Numbered from the stretch's first letter, positions 1 to 9,594 are shown. The stretch: 64,000 bases of DNA from Dryocola clanedunensis_A (GCA_038405435.1 JBBYHZ010000001.1), one strand, 5' to 3'. Numbers and translations: made by a program. Notes: generated from the sequence alone by a model not told the origin.

Positions 1-2
1 TC

Positions 3-1628
3 AATATTGCAGCGGAAAAAGCCGTCGACGTGACTTTTGGCCTGCGCCTGCGTGAAGTTAGCAGCACGCCGCGCGAGTATCGCTTTGATAACCTGCCTGC
101 CCAGCAGTCTACCCACGTTGAGTCCGTTACCCTCGTTCCGGGCACTTACCTCGTGGTTTCTGGCTCGTTCATCCATGACGGCGTGCTGTATTACACAGAT
201 GCCAGCCCTGAACCTCTGACCGTTGAATCAAACACGCCGGTGCAGCTGACCTTAACGATCGTCGAAGGTGCTAACCTGCGCGTTAAAGGCTTCCCGGACT
301 TCCTGAGCTTCGGTGGCTGCGCGAACATGTCGCCGTCTAACGCGGATGATTTCGTCGAGGCGCGCGTCTCTTCCCTGTTCAAATATTCCGGCGATGACGG
401 CATGGGCGATGCGGGCGGCTTCCTGGATCCGGCGAAAGAGCCAACCTCACAGGTCATCGCAATGGCCCGTCAGGTCGCAGATAAGCTGAACCAGCCGGTG
501 CTGCCGGTGATGGTCTCCTACACCTGTAACCTCTCTTTGGGTGACGTCTCGCATATCATCAAAGATGCCGACCGCCTGATGTACAGCTTCGCGAACTTCA
601 TTCAGGCCCTGCAGATCGCCCAGGCGACTAAAGATGATGAAAATGAAGTACCGGCAGGCTTTATCGTCAACCCGGACTACCTGGGCGAATGTCAGAAGAA
701 CGGTTTTGCGCCGACCTATGAAATCCCGGTGCGCGGCCCGCTGGCTGAAGCGCTTGCGCATCACAATGTGCAAATCGCTATTCCGGCAGACATCACCGAC
801 ACCCTGAAAGGCTATATCAAAGCCGTGAACTGGGTGGTGCGCGTTGTGGCCCCGGACGTGGTCCTTGGCTGGCAGGTTAACCTGTGGAGCGTAGCTGGTT
901 CACAGTGGCTGTACAGCGATTTCACCTACGATGACGTTTTCGATCCTGCGGACTGCACGCACAAGAAAATGACCATGACCCCGGAGCTGGCAGGTAAGCT
1001 GACCGCCGAGTATGCCCTGCTGGTCGGCGTTTTCGAAGAGACCCCGTACACCCAGGCTGACGGTACCGCCGCCGTGGCGAAAGGTGCTGACTTCATGGCA
1101 ACCGACCGCTACGAAGCCGACGACTTCACCATTCGTGCCTACGACAACGGCTACTGCTACTCGCCGTTTGAGTGGGACCGCACTTTCGACTTCTGTGCCT
1201 CACTCAGCCGCCACCTGCGCCAGCCGGTGATGCCGTGGCAGATGCCGGCCAGCCGCCTGGCTGACACCAACGAGGCCGTGACCGTACTGGAAGATCAGTT
1301 CTGGGGCACCGGCGGCAGCTACCTGATGGGCCATGCGGAGATCGGCAGCGATATCAACGCCATCAATAAAAAACTGATGGAGATTGAATTCCCTTCCGCC
1401 TTCGCCGATATGATGGGCCACAACTCAGGCGAGCTGTTCAGCCGCCACGAGTGGGACTTCACTACGCCTAAATATCTGGACTTCCCTTCACGCGGGATTT
1501 TCCACGTGCAGGTTGGTGGCGGTGCGACAACGGGCGTTGTCAGCGCGGTTAACCAGAACAGCAGCAGCTGGATGCGCACGAAGCTGAAAGCCTATCGCGA
1601 TAATCCTGTTAAGTTCGACACGAAGTAA
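3..1628 (+). CDS. Uncharacterised large protein, 5' end outside window
   Basis: The frame is open from the first bases of the window, so this is the C-terminal part of a longer protein; the first possible start inside (GTG at 30) has no ribosome binding site. The visible part, about 540 residues, begins with a beta-rich, Ig-like stretch (roughly the first 80 residues). An alpha/beta region follows, rich in Asp, Tyr and Trp (for example DGMGDAGGF, VVLGWQVNLWSV, YSPFEWDRTFDF), with a Gly-rich end (HVQVGGGATTG). This could be a TIM-barrel-like glycoside hydrolase, but I recognise no family signature and assign no function. It converges on the yqhC-type gene and ends just before a strong hairpin. 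Confidence 0.6.
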   Translation, partial: NIAAEKAVDVTFGLRLREVSSTPREYRFDNLPAQQSTHVESVTLVPGTYLVVSGSFIHDGVLYYTDASPEPLTVESNTPVQLTLTIVEGANLRVKGFPDFLSFGGCANMSPSNADDFVEARVSSLFKYSGDDGMGDAGGFLDPAKEPTSQVIAMARQVADKLNQPVLPVMVSYTCNLSLGDVSHIIKDADRLMYSFANFIQALQIAQATKDDENEVPAGFIVNPDYLGECQKNGFAPTYEIPVRGPLAEALAHHNVQIAIPADITDTLKGYIKAVNWVVRVVAPDVVLGWQVNLWSVAGSQWLYSDFTYDDVFDPADCTHKKMTMTPELAGKLTAEYALLVGVFEETPYTQADGTAAVAKGADFMATDRYEADDFTIRAYDNGYCYSPFEWDRTFDFCASLSRHLRQPVMPWQMPASRLADTNEAVTVLEDQFWGTGGSYLMGHAEIGSDINAINKKLMEIEFPSAFADMMGHNSGELFSRHEWDFTTPKYLDFPSRGIFHVQVGGGATTGVVSAVNQNSSSWMRTKLKAYRDNPVKFDTK

Positions 1629-1638
1629 TGCAGTAGCG

Positions 1639-1665
1639 GCGTGCCCCTCCCGGGGCACGCTCTTC
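1639..1665. terminator. Bidirectional hairpin between the first gene and yqhC
   Basis: A perfect 9-bp stem (GCGTGCCCC / GGGGCACGC) with a 4-nt loop lies in the 42-bp gap between two convergent genes. The following tail is only moderately T-rich, so termination is likely but not certain. Confidence 0.6.
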
Positions 1666-1670
1666 ACCAC

Positions 1671-2561
1671 TTATATCGTCCTCATTCGCGCCACATCCTC
1701 GCCCGGCGTCACGCCAAAGTAGCGCTTAAACTCGCGGCTAAACTGCGAGGCGCTCTCATAACCAACCTTTACCGCAGCGGTGCTGGCCTTCAGGCCATCG
1801 TGCAGGATCAGCATTCTTGCTTTGTGCAGCCGGTAGCTTTTCAGGTACTGCAGCGGCGAGGTGCTGGTGACGGATTTAAAATTATGGTGGAAGGCCGACA
1901 CGCTCATGTTGGCTTCCGCCGCCAGTTGGTCAACGGAGAGGTTTTCCGTGTACTGCGTTTCGATGCGCCGGAGCACGCGGCTGATCAGGCTAAAGTGCGT
2001 CTGGCGACTCACCAGCGCCAGCAGCGCGCCGCCCCGTGGCCCGGTCAGAATATGGTAGAGGATTTCGCGGATGATCTGCTTGCCCAGGATCCTGGCATCC
2101 AGCGGATGCTCCATGACATCCAGCAGGCGCTCCACCGCGCAGAGGATCTCCTCGGAAAGCTCGGCAGAGTTTATGCCCGTGGAGCACGCCTGCGGGTGAA
2201 ATAAATCATCCTCACCGATGTCCATCAGCAGATCCTGAAGCTGCAAAATATCCACGTTGATACGCACTCCCGCCAGCGGCACCTCCGGCGTCGCGAAAGT
2301 TTCACACTCGAAGGGTAAAGGAACCGTCAGCAGCAGATATTCGTTGGCGTCGTAGCGGAACACGCGGTCGTTGATATAGCCCGTTTTATGCCCGGAGAAG
2401 AGAATTACTATCCCCGGCTCATACATCACCGGCGTTCTGCCGTTGGGCTTAGTCCCGTACAGCAGACGCACGTTCGGCAGCGTCGGCCTGGCAGTATTTT
2501 CATTTTGTATCAATTGATTAATCTTTTCCGTCAGCTGCTGGCAAATCGCTTTACGGTTCAT
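1671..2561 (-). CDS. yqhC: AraC-family transcriptional activator YqhC
   Basis: This is an AraC/XylS regulator with an N-terminal ligand/cupin-like AraC_N domain (about 25-180) and a C-terminal double helix-turn-helix (about 200-290; motifs VDQLAAEANMSVSAFHHNFK and VGYESASQFSREFKRYFG). In E. coli YqhC senses reactive aldehydes such as glyoxal and activates the divergent yqhD-dkgA genes; the same arrangement is kept here. I chose the ATG at 2561 because GGAG sits about 9 nt upstream; in-frame ATG (2567) and GTG (2576) alternatives exist. Confidence 0.88.
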   Translation of the reverse strand: MNRKAICQQLTEKINQLIQNENTARPTLPNVRLLYGTKPNGRTPVMYEPGIVILFSGHKTGYINDRVFRYDANEYLLLTVPLPFECETFATPEVPLAGVRINVDILQLQDLLMDIGEDDLFHPQACSTGINSAELSEEILCAVERLLDVMEHPLDARILGKQIIREILYHILTGPRGGALLALVSRQTHFSLISRVLRRIETQYTENLSVDQLAAEANMSVSAFHHNFKSVTSTSPLQYLKSYRLHKARMLILHDGLKASTAAVKVGYESASQFSREFKRYFGVTPGEDVARMRTI

Positions 2562-2753
2562 TCTCATCGGCTCCACAAGGCTTTTTTAGCGCTATCAGTG
2601 TGCGTCCATTTTCGATAATTCTCCAGCCATCAGGAGAAATGGGCAAGACAAAGGCAGGAATATGCATTGAGAGATAGCCCCCACAGGCCGACAATGGGCA
2701 CCATCGAAAAGCGCGATGCTTTCCTTTTTCACCCACATTACGGGAAACACAGA
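2562..2753. promoter_or_regulatory. Divergent yqhC / yqhD control region
   Basis: This is the 192-bp intergenic region between the divergently transcribed regulator and its expected target. In E. coli YqhC binds upstream of yqhD; the operator is therefore expected here, but I could not single out a convincing repeat by eye. Confidence 0.45.
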
Positions 2754-3917
2754 ATGAACAATTTTAATTTACACACCCCAACCCGCATCCTGTTTGGTAA
2801 AGGCGCTATCGCTGAACTGCGTGACCAGATCCCGGCCAACGCCCGCGTTCTGATTACCTACGGCGGCGGCAGCGTGAAGAAAAACGGCGTGCTGGACCAG
2901 GTTTACGCCGCGCTGGAAGGTCTGGACGTGCTGGAATTTAGCGGCATCGAACCAAATCCGGCCTACGAAACGCTGATGAAAGCCGTAGAAATCGTCCGTA
3001 AAGAGAACGTGACGTTCCTGCTGGCTGTCGGCGGCGGCTCCGTCCTGGACGGCACGAAATTCATCGCGGCCGCGGCCAACTATCCGGCTGACGTTGATCC
3101 GTGGAATATCCTGCTGACCCACGGCAACGACGTACAGAGCGCCATCCCTATGGGTTCCGTGCTGACGCTGCCTGCAACGGGTTCAGAATCTAATAAAGGT
3201 GCGGTGGTTTCCCGCCGCGAAACCGGCGACAAACGCGCGTTTATGTCCGAGCACGTACAGCCGGTCTTCGCCGTACTGGATCCTGTTTACACCTACACCC
3301 TGCCGCCACGTCAGGTAGCTAACGGCGTGGTTGATGCGTTCGTACATACCGTTGAGCAGTACATCACTTATCCGGTTAACGCGAAGGTTCAGGATCGCTT
3401 CGCAGAAGGTATCCTGCTGACGCTGGTGGAAGACGGCCCGAAAGCGCTGAAAGATCCAGAGAATTATGACGTGCGTGCCAACGTAATGTGGGCTGCGACT
3501 ATGGCCCTGAACGGCCTGATTGGCGCCGGTGTTCCACAGGACTGGGCAACGCACATGCTGGGCCACGAGCTGACCGCAATGCACGGTCTGGATCACGCCC
3601 AGACGCTGGCGGTTGTCCTGCCTTCCCTGCTCAATGAGAAGCGCGCCGAGAAACACGACAAGCTCCTGCAGTACGCGGAACGCGTGTGGAATATCACCGA
3701 GGGCAGCGAAAAAGAGCGTATCGATGCGGCAATCGAAGCGACCCGCAACTTCTTCGAGAAAATGGGCACCCCAACCCGCCTGTCCGCCTACGGTCTGGAC
3801 GGCAGCACCATCCCGGCCCTGCTGAACAAACTGCAGGAAAAAGGCATGACCCAGCTGGGTGAGCATCAGGACATTACCCTCGACGTCAGCCGCCGCATTT
3901 ACGAAGCCGCCCGCTAA
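2754..3917 (+). CDS. yqhD: NADPH-dependent broad-specificity aldehyde reductase YqhD
   Basis: This is a 387-residue iron-containing-type (group III) alcohol dehydrogenase, the same length as E. coli YqhD, that reduces short-chain and lipid-peroxidation aldehydes with NADPH. It has the nucleotide-binding GGGS motif at 37-40 and a second GGGSVLDG at 93-100. The metal ligands Asp194 and His198 are in VVDAFVH, with further His residues in GHELTAMHGLDHAQ. The ATG at 2754 gives the family N-terminus (MNNFNLHTPTRILFGKG); the longer upstream frame is not needed. It is followed by dkgA, with which it probably forms an aldehyde-detoxification operon under YqhC. Confidence 0.95.
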   Translation: MNNFNLHTPTRILFGKGAIAELRDQIPANARVLITYGGGSVKKNGVLDQVYAALEGLDVLEFSGIEPNPAYETLMKAVEIVRKENVTFLLAVGGGSVLDGTKFIAAAANYPADVDPWNILLTHGNDVQSAIPMGSVLTLPATGSESNKGAVVSRRETGDKRAFMSEHVQPVFAVLDPVYTYTLPPRQVANGVVDAFVHTVEQYITYPVNAKVQDRFAEGILLTLVEDGPKALKDPENYDVRANVMWAATMALNGLIGAGVPQDWATHMLGHELTAMHGLDHAQTLAVVLPSLLNEKRAEKHDKLLQYAERVWNITEGSEKERIDAAIEATRNFFEKMGTPTRLSAYGLDGSTIPALLNKLQEKGMTQLGEHQDITLDVSRRIYEAAR

Positions 3918-4022
3918 GTAATTTGCCCATTTGGTTTTCGTTTTCGGGTATATGGTCCAGACTTAAATGCAATTGTTTCACCGGGGTTCGCCCCGGTGCT
4001 ATCGCTCATTAAGGAGGAACGC

Positions 4023-4850
4023 ATGGCTAATCCAACAGTAATCAGGCTCCAGGACGGGAACGTGATGCCTCAGTTGGGCCTCGGCGTATGGCAGGCGACT
4101 AACGAACAGGTCGGGCTGGCCATTGAGAAGGCGCTGGAAGTCGGCTATCGCTCAATCGATACCGCCGCGGCGTATAAAAACGAAGACGGCGTGGGCAGCG
4201 CGCTAAAAAATGCTGGCCTGCCGCGTGACGAGCTGTTTATCACCACCAAACTCTGGAATGACAACCAGCAGCGCCCGCGTCAGGGGCTGGAAGAGAGCCT
4301 CGAAAAGCTACAGCTTGATTTCGTCGATCTCTACCTGATGCACTGGCCGGTACCGAGCCAGGACCATTACGTAGAAGCCTGGAAGGGGATGATTGAGCTG
4401 CAAAAGCAGGGGCTGGTGAAGAGCATCGGCGTCTGTAATTTCCAGGTCAACCATTTGCAGAGGCTGATTGATGAAACGGGCGTTACGCCGGTTATCAACC
4501 AGATTGAGCTGCACCCGTTAATGCAGCAGCGTCAGCTGCACGCCTGGAACGCCACGCACAAAATCCAGACCGAGTCATGGAGCCCGCTGGCCCAGGGCGG
4601 CCAGGGCGTATTCGATCAGAAGATCGTTCGCGATCTGGCGGATAAATACGGCAAAACCCCGGCGCAAATTGTTATTCGCTGGCACCTGGACAGCGGCCTG
4701 GTGGTTATACCGAAGTCGGTTACGCCATCGCGCATTGCCGAGAACTTTGACGTCTTTGATTTCCGTCTTGATAAGGACGAGCTGGGGGAGATTACGAAGC
4801 TGGACAGCGGTAAGCGGCTTGGTCCGGACCCGGACGTGTTCGGCGGTTAA
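4023..4850 (+). CDS. dkgA: 2,5-diketo-D-gluconate reductase A / methylglyoxal reductase
   Basis: This is a 275-residue aldo-keto reductase of the AKR5 group. The catalytic Asp and Tyr lie in SIDTAAAYKNEDGVG, the Lys in FITTKLW and the His in DLYLMHWPVP; the NADPH-binding end contains VVIPKSVTPSRIAENFDVFDF. The enzyme reduces 2,5-diketogluconate, methylglyoxal and beta-keto esters in the cytoplasm. A strong Shine-Dalgarno (AAGGAGG) lies 6 nt before the ATG at 4023. It is probably cotranscribed with yqhD under YqhC. Confidence 0.94.
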   Translation: MANPTVIRLQDGNVMPQLGLGVWQATNEQVGLAIEKALEVGYRSIDTAAAYKNEDGVGSALKNAGLPRDELFITTKLWNDNQQRPRQGLEESLEKLQLDFVDLYLMHWPVPSQDHYVEAWKGMIELQKQGLVKSIGVCNFQVNHLQRLIDETGVTPVINQIELHPLMQQRQLHAWNATHKIQTESWSPLAQGGQGVFDQKIVRDLADKYGKTPAQIVIRWHLDSGLVVIPKSVTPSRIAENFDVFDFRLDKDELGEITKLDSGKRLGPDPDVFGG

Positions 4851-4861
4851 ACTGGCTGGTA

Positions 4862-4894
4862 GTGTCGGATGGCGCTTACGCTTATCCGACCTAC
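4862..4894. repeat. REP-type palindromic repeat
   Basis: An imperfect palindrome (GTCGGATGGCG, then CGCTTATCCGAC) has the sequence style of enterobacterial REP/PU elements. It lies in the dkgA / ygiQ convergent gap, next to a terminator-like stem. Confidence 0.75.
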
Positions 4895-4906
4895 GGTTGA
4901 ATTTGT

Positions 4907-4942
4907 AGGGCGGATAAGCGCAAACGCTATCCGCCCTTTTTA
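4907..4942. terminator. Terminator hairpin between dkgA and ygiQ, REP-like
   Basis: A stem AGGGCGGATAAGCG / CGCTATCCGCCCT with a CAAA loop is followed by five T residues on the + strand, which suits termination of dkgA. The stem sequence is itself REP-like, pairing with the neighbouring repeat as a BIME-like unit. Confidence 0.7.
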
Positions 4943-4943
4943 T

Positions 4944-7154
4944 TTAAGGCTTCGGCGCACGTCTCTTCGTGCCCGCAGCCTTTGCTCCCGCAGTCTTCGC
5001 GCCAGCGGCGGCTGCCGCAGGACGACGCTGATGCGCAATCGGCGTGTGCTTCGTCAGTGCCGGACGTGCGCCGCGGTTATAGCGACGGGCTTCGCGCATC
5101 TCTTCCAGAGTCGGCGACGGCACCAGGCACTCGCGGCGACCGCCGATCAGATGCTTTTTGCCCATCGCTTCCAGCGCTTCGCGGATCAGCGGCCAGTTAG
5201 CCGGATCGTGATAGCGCAGCAGCGCTTTATGCAGGCGGCGCTGACGATCGCCCTTCGGCACCACGACCTCTTCACTCTTGTAGCTAATCTTCCCGAGCGG
5301 GTTCTTGCCGGTGTAATACATGGTGGTCGAGTTGGCGAGCGGTGACGGATAGAAGTTCTGCACCTGATCCAGACGGAAGCGGTTCTTCTTCAGCCACAGC
5401 GCCAGATTCACCATATCTTCATCACGCGTGCCGGGGTGCGCGGAGATAAAGTACGGGATCAGGTACTGCTCTTTCCCGGCCTGCTTAGAATAGGTATCAA
5501 ACAGCTCTTTAAAGCGCTGATAGCTGCCCATTCCCGGCTTCATCATCTTCGACAGCGGCCCTTCTTCGGTATGCTCCGGGGCGATCTTCAGGTAGCCGCC
5601 CACGTGGTGGGTCGCCAGCTCTTTGATATAACGCGGATCTTCCACCGCGATATCGTAGCGGACGCCAGATGCGATCAGGATCTTCTTCACGCCCTTGATC
5701 TCACGGGCGCGGCGATACAGGTTGATCGTCGGCTGGTGGTTGGTATCCATGTGCGGGCAAATGTCCGGGTAAACGCAGGACAGGCGGCGGCAGGTTTGCT
5801 CTGCACGCGGCGACTTACAGCGCAGCATGTACATGTTTGCGGTTGGGCCGCCCAGATCCGAGACCACGCCGGTAAAGCCCGGTACGGTATCGCGCATCGC
5901 TTCAATTTCGCTGATGATCGAGTCTTCGGAACGGCTCTGAATAATGCGCCCTTCGTGTTCGGTAATAGAACAGAACGAGCAGCCGCCGAAGCAGCCGCGC
6001 ATGATGTTGACCGAGAAGCGGATCATCTCATACGCCGGGATACGCGCCTTGCCGTAGGCCGGGTGCGGTACGCGTTTGTACGGCAGGGCAAACACGCTGT
6101 CCATCTCTTCGGTGGAAAGCGGGATGGCAGGCGGGTTGATCCAGATATAGCGGTCACCGTGCTTTTGCATCAGCGCACGCGCGCAGCCCGGGTTGGTTTC
6201 ATGGTGCAGAATGCGCGATGCGTGGGCGTACAGCACCTTGTCGTTTTTCACTTTCTCGAACGACGGCAGCAGAACGTAGGTTTTCTCCCACGGCTTCGGA
6301 CGCGCGGGTTGCACAACAACCGCTTTAGATTCTTGCTCTGCCGGGGCTACCGTCGGCTTGCCGGTATCCGCACACGGCAAATCTTCGCCGTATGGGTGCG
6401 GAATGGGGTCGATGCGCCCAGGCGTATCCAGACGGGTGGAGTCCACGCCCGCCCAGCCCGGCATCGCTTCTTTACGCATCATCGCGGTATTACGCACATC
6501 GCAGATCTCGTCGATCTTCTCGCCCATCGCCAGACGGTGCGCCACTTCCACCAGCGGACGCTCACCGTTGCCGAAGATCAGCATATCGGCTTTAGCATCG
6601 ACCAGGATTGAACGACGCACGGTGTCAGACCAGTAGTCATAGTGCGCGGTACGGCGCAGGCTGGCTTCGATACCGCCCAGAATCACCGGCACGTCACGCC
6701 AGGCTTCTTTACAGCGCTGGGTATAAACCAGGGAGGCGCGATCCGGGCGTTTGCCCGCCACGTTATCCGGCGTGTAGGCATCGTCGTGGCGCAGCTTGCG
6801 GTCTGCGGTATAGCGGTTAATCATTGAGTCCATGTTGCCCGCGGTCACGCCGAAGAACAGATTTGGCTTGCCCAGCGTCATGAAATCTTCTTTGCTGTTC
6901 CAGTCCGGCTGGGAAATGATGCCGACGCGGAAACCCTGAGCCTCAAGCATACGGCCGCAGATCGCCATGCCGAAGCTCGGGTGGTCAACGTAGGCGTCCC
7001 CGGTAACCAGGATAATGTCGCAGCTGTCCCAGCCTAAATCGTCCATTTCTTTGCGTGACATAGGTAAAAACGGGGCCGGACCGAAACAGGCCGCCCAGTA
7101 CTGCGGCCACGAAAAGAGTTCGCGGTCCGGCTGGATCAAGCTGATAGAGCTCAT
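4944..7154 (-). CDS. ygiQ: YgiQ-family radical SAM protein
   Basis: This is a 736-residue UPF0313/YgiQ protein. A B12-binding-like N-terminal region (about 1-280) precedes a radical SAM domain with the cluster-binding motif CFGGCSFC (around 385) for a [4Fe-4S] cluster and S-adenosylmethionine. The C-terminal tail (about 690-736) is Ala/Lys/Arg-rich (AAAAAGAKTAGAKAAG), low-complexity and probably disordered. The substrate is unknown in the family. It is transcribed alone, with GGAAG upstream of the ATG at 7154. Confidence 0.92.
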   Translation of the reverse strand: MSSISLIQPDRELFSWPQYWAACFGPAPFLPMSRKEMDDLGWDSCDIILVTGDAYVDHPSFGMAICGRMLEAQGFRVGIISQPDWNSKEDFMTLGKPNLFFGVTAGNMDSMINRYTADRKLRHDDAYTPDNVAGKRPDRASLVYTQRCKEAWRDVPVILGGIEASLRRTAHYDYWSDTVRRSILVDAKADMLIFGNGERPLVEVAHRLAMGEKIDEICDVRNTAMMRKEAMPGWAGVDSTRLDTPGRIDPIPHPYGEDLPCADTGKPTVAPAEQESKAVVVQPARPKPWEKTYVLLPSFEKVKNDKVLYAHASRILHHETNPGCARALMQKHGDRYIWINPPAIPLSTEEMDSVFALPYKRVPHPAYGKARIPAYEMIRFSVNIMRGCFGGCSFCSITEHEGRIIQSRSEDSIISEIEAMRDTVPGFTGVVSDLGGPTANMYMLRCKSPRAEQTCRRLSCVYPDICPHMDTNHQPTINLYRRAREIKGVKKILIASGVRYDIAVEDPRYIKELATHHVGGYLKIAPEHTEEGPLSKMMKPGMGSYQRFKELFDTYSKQAGKEQYLIPYFISAHPGTRDEDMVNLALWLKKNRFRLDQVQNFYPSPLANSTTMYYTGKNPLGKISYKSEEVVVPKGDRQRRLHKALLRYHDPANWPLIREALEAMGKKHLIGGRRECLVPSPTLEEMREARRYNRGARPALTKHTPIAHQRRPAAAAAGAKTAGAKAAGTKRRAPKP

Positions 7155-7347
7155 AATGCTTCCGAAAAAATGATGTAAAAGTAACCAAAGCCGGCGATTA
7201 TACGCCGTTTTGCGATGAGATTTGTACGTTTAAACGACAGTGCAGGTGGTTTTCTTAATCGGGCGGATAATCACCACGCCATCCGCCACTTTCTTCTCTT
7301 TTCGGTGGATGCCGCAAAGGGCATCCACCCTGCTGATTTGCCTGCGG

Positions 7348-8760
7348 TTATGGCGCAGGCTGCACCAGCAGCTGTCCTATAGAACCTCGGTCCGCCATCT
7401 CTAACGTCTGGCTGGAGTAGAGGAACGGGAAATGCTCCCAGGACGGCTGTCCGAAGTAGACCAGCAGTTCAACCTGCCCGTCTACCCATACGGTATCTTT
7501 CCAGCCGCGGTCTTCGCCAAACGGCGCGGCGCCGTTGACGTTGCGGATCAGGAAGGTCACGCCTTCAATATGGAAGGACTGCGGCATGTCGGAACGCACG
7601 GTCCAGCGTTCCCATGTCCCCTGCTGGGTCTGAATATCAGTCCGTTTGATATCCCACAGCTGGCCGTTAATACCCGGATCTTCACCCAGGGTAATATCAC
7701 GGCTGCGGGCCGGGCTGCCGTTAATAATCTCATCCGGCAGCAGGCGCATCGGCAGGCTGTCGGTGACCAGCGGCAACAGGCCCGTCGGGCGCAGCGTGAG
7801 CACCAGGGTCGAAATCAGAATGCTGGACGGCTCGAAGAAGCCGCGAATACGATCCATGATCCCCGCCGCTTCGCCGCAGGTAATCGACACTTCTTTCCCT
7901 TCGGTCATATCGACCAGAATTTCGCGACGTTCGCCCGGCGCCAGAGAAAGCTGTTTCACCGACACGGGCGCGGGCAGGAAACCCTGATCGCTGGAAATCA
8001 CGTGCATCGGACGGCCATCGCTCATCTGCAACAGATAACGACGCGCGTTCGACGCGTTCAGCAAACGCAGGCGTACCCAGCCGCGAGAAACCTCAACAAA
8101 CGGCCCCTGCACGCCGTTTACCAGCAGCGTATCCCCTACAAAACCACCGCTGCCCGGCTCAACGTATTCTGGCGTGCCGAAGTTATCCAGCCGCTTGTCC
8201 TGAATAATCACCGGGAAGTCATCTACCCCGTAGTGGTTGGGGATGGGCAGGGATTTGCTGACCTCATCTTCAATGAGCCACATACCCGCGAGGCCGTTGT
8301 AAACCTGCTCGGCAGAACGGTTCGGCGTGCTGGCGCGGTACCAGAGCGTGGCGGCCTGCTGGCGAATCGGCAGCACCGGTGCCCAGTCAACGTTCGGGGA
8401 CATCATGCGCGGCGCCCCGCCCATAAGCGGACCCGGCACCTGAAGCCCGGCAACCGTCATGCCGATATTTTCCTGCAGGCGGTTGCTGTAAATCATCTTC
8501 ACGTCATCGCCGTTCCATACGCGGATGGTTGGCCCAAGATAGCGCCCGTTCAGCCCCCAGACCTGCGCTTTCGCGCCGCCGGTAAACGACCAGTGCGCCC
8601 GCTGTAAAGTCAGAAACAGAGGCTGCCCACGGCGGGACTCAAGCAGCGGCGGGACGGGTAAAGGTAACTGCTGCCCAGCTGCGTTTGCCCTCAGTGGCAC
8701 GCTACCTGCACAAAGCGCTATTCCCGATGCCTGAATAAACTGACGCCGACTGAGTGACAT
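7348..8760 (-). CDS. ftsP: Divisome protein FtsP (SufI), Tat-exported
   Basis: This is a 470-residue multicopper-oxidase-fold protein, the same length as E. coli FtsP/SufI. It starts with a twin-arginine signal (SRRQFIQASG, hydrophobic core, ANA cleavage region near 27) and has three cupredoxin-like domains. The family lacks copper ligands and instead stabilises the divisome in the periplasm under stress. The ATG at 8760 places the twin-arginine motif correctly; the upstream 13-codon extension is excluded. It follows plsC in the same direction with a 78-bp gap. Confidence 0.93.
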   Translation of the reverse strand: MSLSRRQFIQASGIALCAGSVPLRANAAGQQLPLPVPPLLESRRGQPLFLTLQRAHWSFTGGAKAQVWGLNGRYLGPTIRVWNGDDVKMIYSNRLQENIGMTVAGLQVPGPLMGGAPRMMSPNVDWAPVLPIRQQAATLWYRASTPNRSAEQVYNGLAGMWLIEDEVSKSLPIPNHYGVDDFPVIIQDKRLDNFGTPEYVEPGSGGFVGDTLLVNGVQGPFVEVSRGWVRLRLLNASNARRYLLQMSDGRPMHVISSDQGFLPAPVSVKQLSLAPGERREILVDMTEGKEVSITCGEAAGIMDRIRGFFEPSSILISTLVLTLRPTGLLPLVTDSLPMRLLPDEIINGSPARSRDITLGEDPGINGQLWDIKRTDIQTQQGTWERWTVRSDMPQSFHIEGVTFLIRNVNGAAPFGEDRGWKDTVWVDGQVELLVYFGQPSWEHFPFLYSSQTLEMADRGSIGQLLVQPAP

Positions 8761-8789
8761 AATTGCTCCATGTAAAACGTAAAACGTGG

Positions 8790-8810
8790 GGCGGTACAAA
8801 CCGTACCGCC
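8790..8810. other. Hairpin in plsC-ftsP intergenic region
   Basis: A perfect 8-bp stem GGCGGTAC / GTACCGCC lies between plsC (upstream) and ftsP (downstream). No T-run follows on the minus strand, so it may be an mRNA-stability or attenuation element rather than a full terminator. Confidence 0.4.
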
Positions 8811-8838
8811 AGAGGGGCGAACCCCGGCATGAGACGAA

Positions 8839-9594
8839 TTAATTCGCCTGTTTCTTTTCAATCGTTTTGGCTGCTTCTCGCTGCGCAACTTCTTTATTAA
8901 GCTCGTCAATTCTGGCCATCATAATTTCGCGGCAGTGGGTCGCGAGTTTGCGCACCTGATCTTTACCAAACTCGCTGGTATCAATCGGCGGCAGCATTTC
9001 AACAATAACCAGACCGTTATTCCAGCGGTTCAGCTTAATTTTATTACTGGTATTGGAAACGCACACGGGAATAATTGGGACGCCTGCGGCAATTGCAGCA
9101 TGAAACGCACCGGTTTTGAACGGCAGCAGGCCGCGGCCGCGGCTACGCGTACCTTCCGGGAACATCCAGACGGAGATTTTACGTCTCTGCATCTGCGCCA
9201 CAACCTGGGAAATGGTGCTGTGCGCCTTTGCGCGGTTATCCCGGTCAATCAGGATGTTACCGGTTAGCCAGTACAGCAGCCCGAAAAACGGCACCCATAA
9301 CAGGCTTTTCTTGCCCACGGTGACCGTTGGCGGCTGGACGATATTCGCGGCGGTAACCATATCAAAATTGTTCTGATGATTACCGATATAAATGGCGGTG
9401 GGATGATTTTCAACGCCCGCCGGCAAACGGACCTCCACCTTCAGCCCAAAAACGGGCGCAAGGCGGCCAAATAAATGGCCAAAGGTCGCCACGTGACGCG
9501 GATTGCGCGGGCTGAAAAGGCAGTAAATACAGCCGAAAATACAGACCAGAATGCAATAAATCACAACGATGATAAAACGGATGATGGCTAGCAT
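8839..9594 (-). CDS. plsC: 1-acyl-sn-glycerol-3-phosphate acyltransferase
   Basis: This 251-residue inner-membrane enzyme acylates lysophosphatidic acid at position 2 to give phosphatidic acid, the second acyl step of phospholipid synthesis. It has an N-terminal membrane anchor (about 3-25), the acyltransferase HX4D motif in NHQNNFD and the substrate-binding FPEGTRSRGRG. The C-terminus is a few residues longer than in E. coli (245). AGAGG lies five bases upstream of the ATG. It lies just downstream of parC in the same direction. Confidence 0.95.
   Translation of the reverse strand: MLAIIRFIIVVIYCILVCIFGCIYCLFSPRNPRHVATFGHLFGRLAPVFGLKVEVRLPAGVENHPTAIYIGNHQNNFDMVTAANIVQPPTVTVGKKSLLWVPFFGLLYWLTGNILIDRDNRAKAHSTISQVVAQMQRRKISVWMFPEGTRSRGRGLLPFKTGAFHAAIAAGVPIIPVCVSNTSNKIKLNRWNNGLVIVEMLPPIDTSEFGKDQVRKLATHCREIMMARIDELNKEVAQREAAKTIEKKQAN

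Noticed and set aside
5436..6611. Long open frame on the + strand opposite ygiQ (391 codons)
   Set aside because: It is antisense to a well-supported gene, Arg/His-rich as expected from the complementary frame, and lacks a ribosome site.
7304..7329. Hairpin GGTGGATGCC / GGGCATCCACC between ftsP and ygiQ as a terminator
   Set aside because: The stem is good, but neither strand has a T-run after it; it may be a REP-like repeat, so no terminator is claimed.
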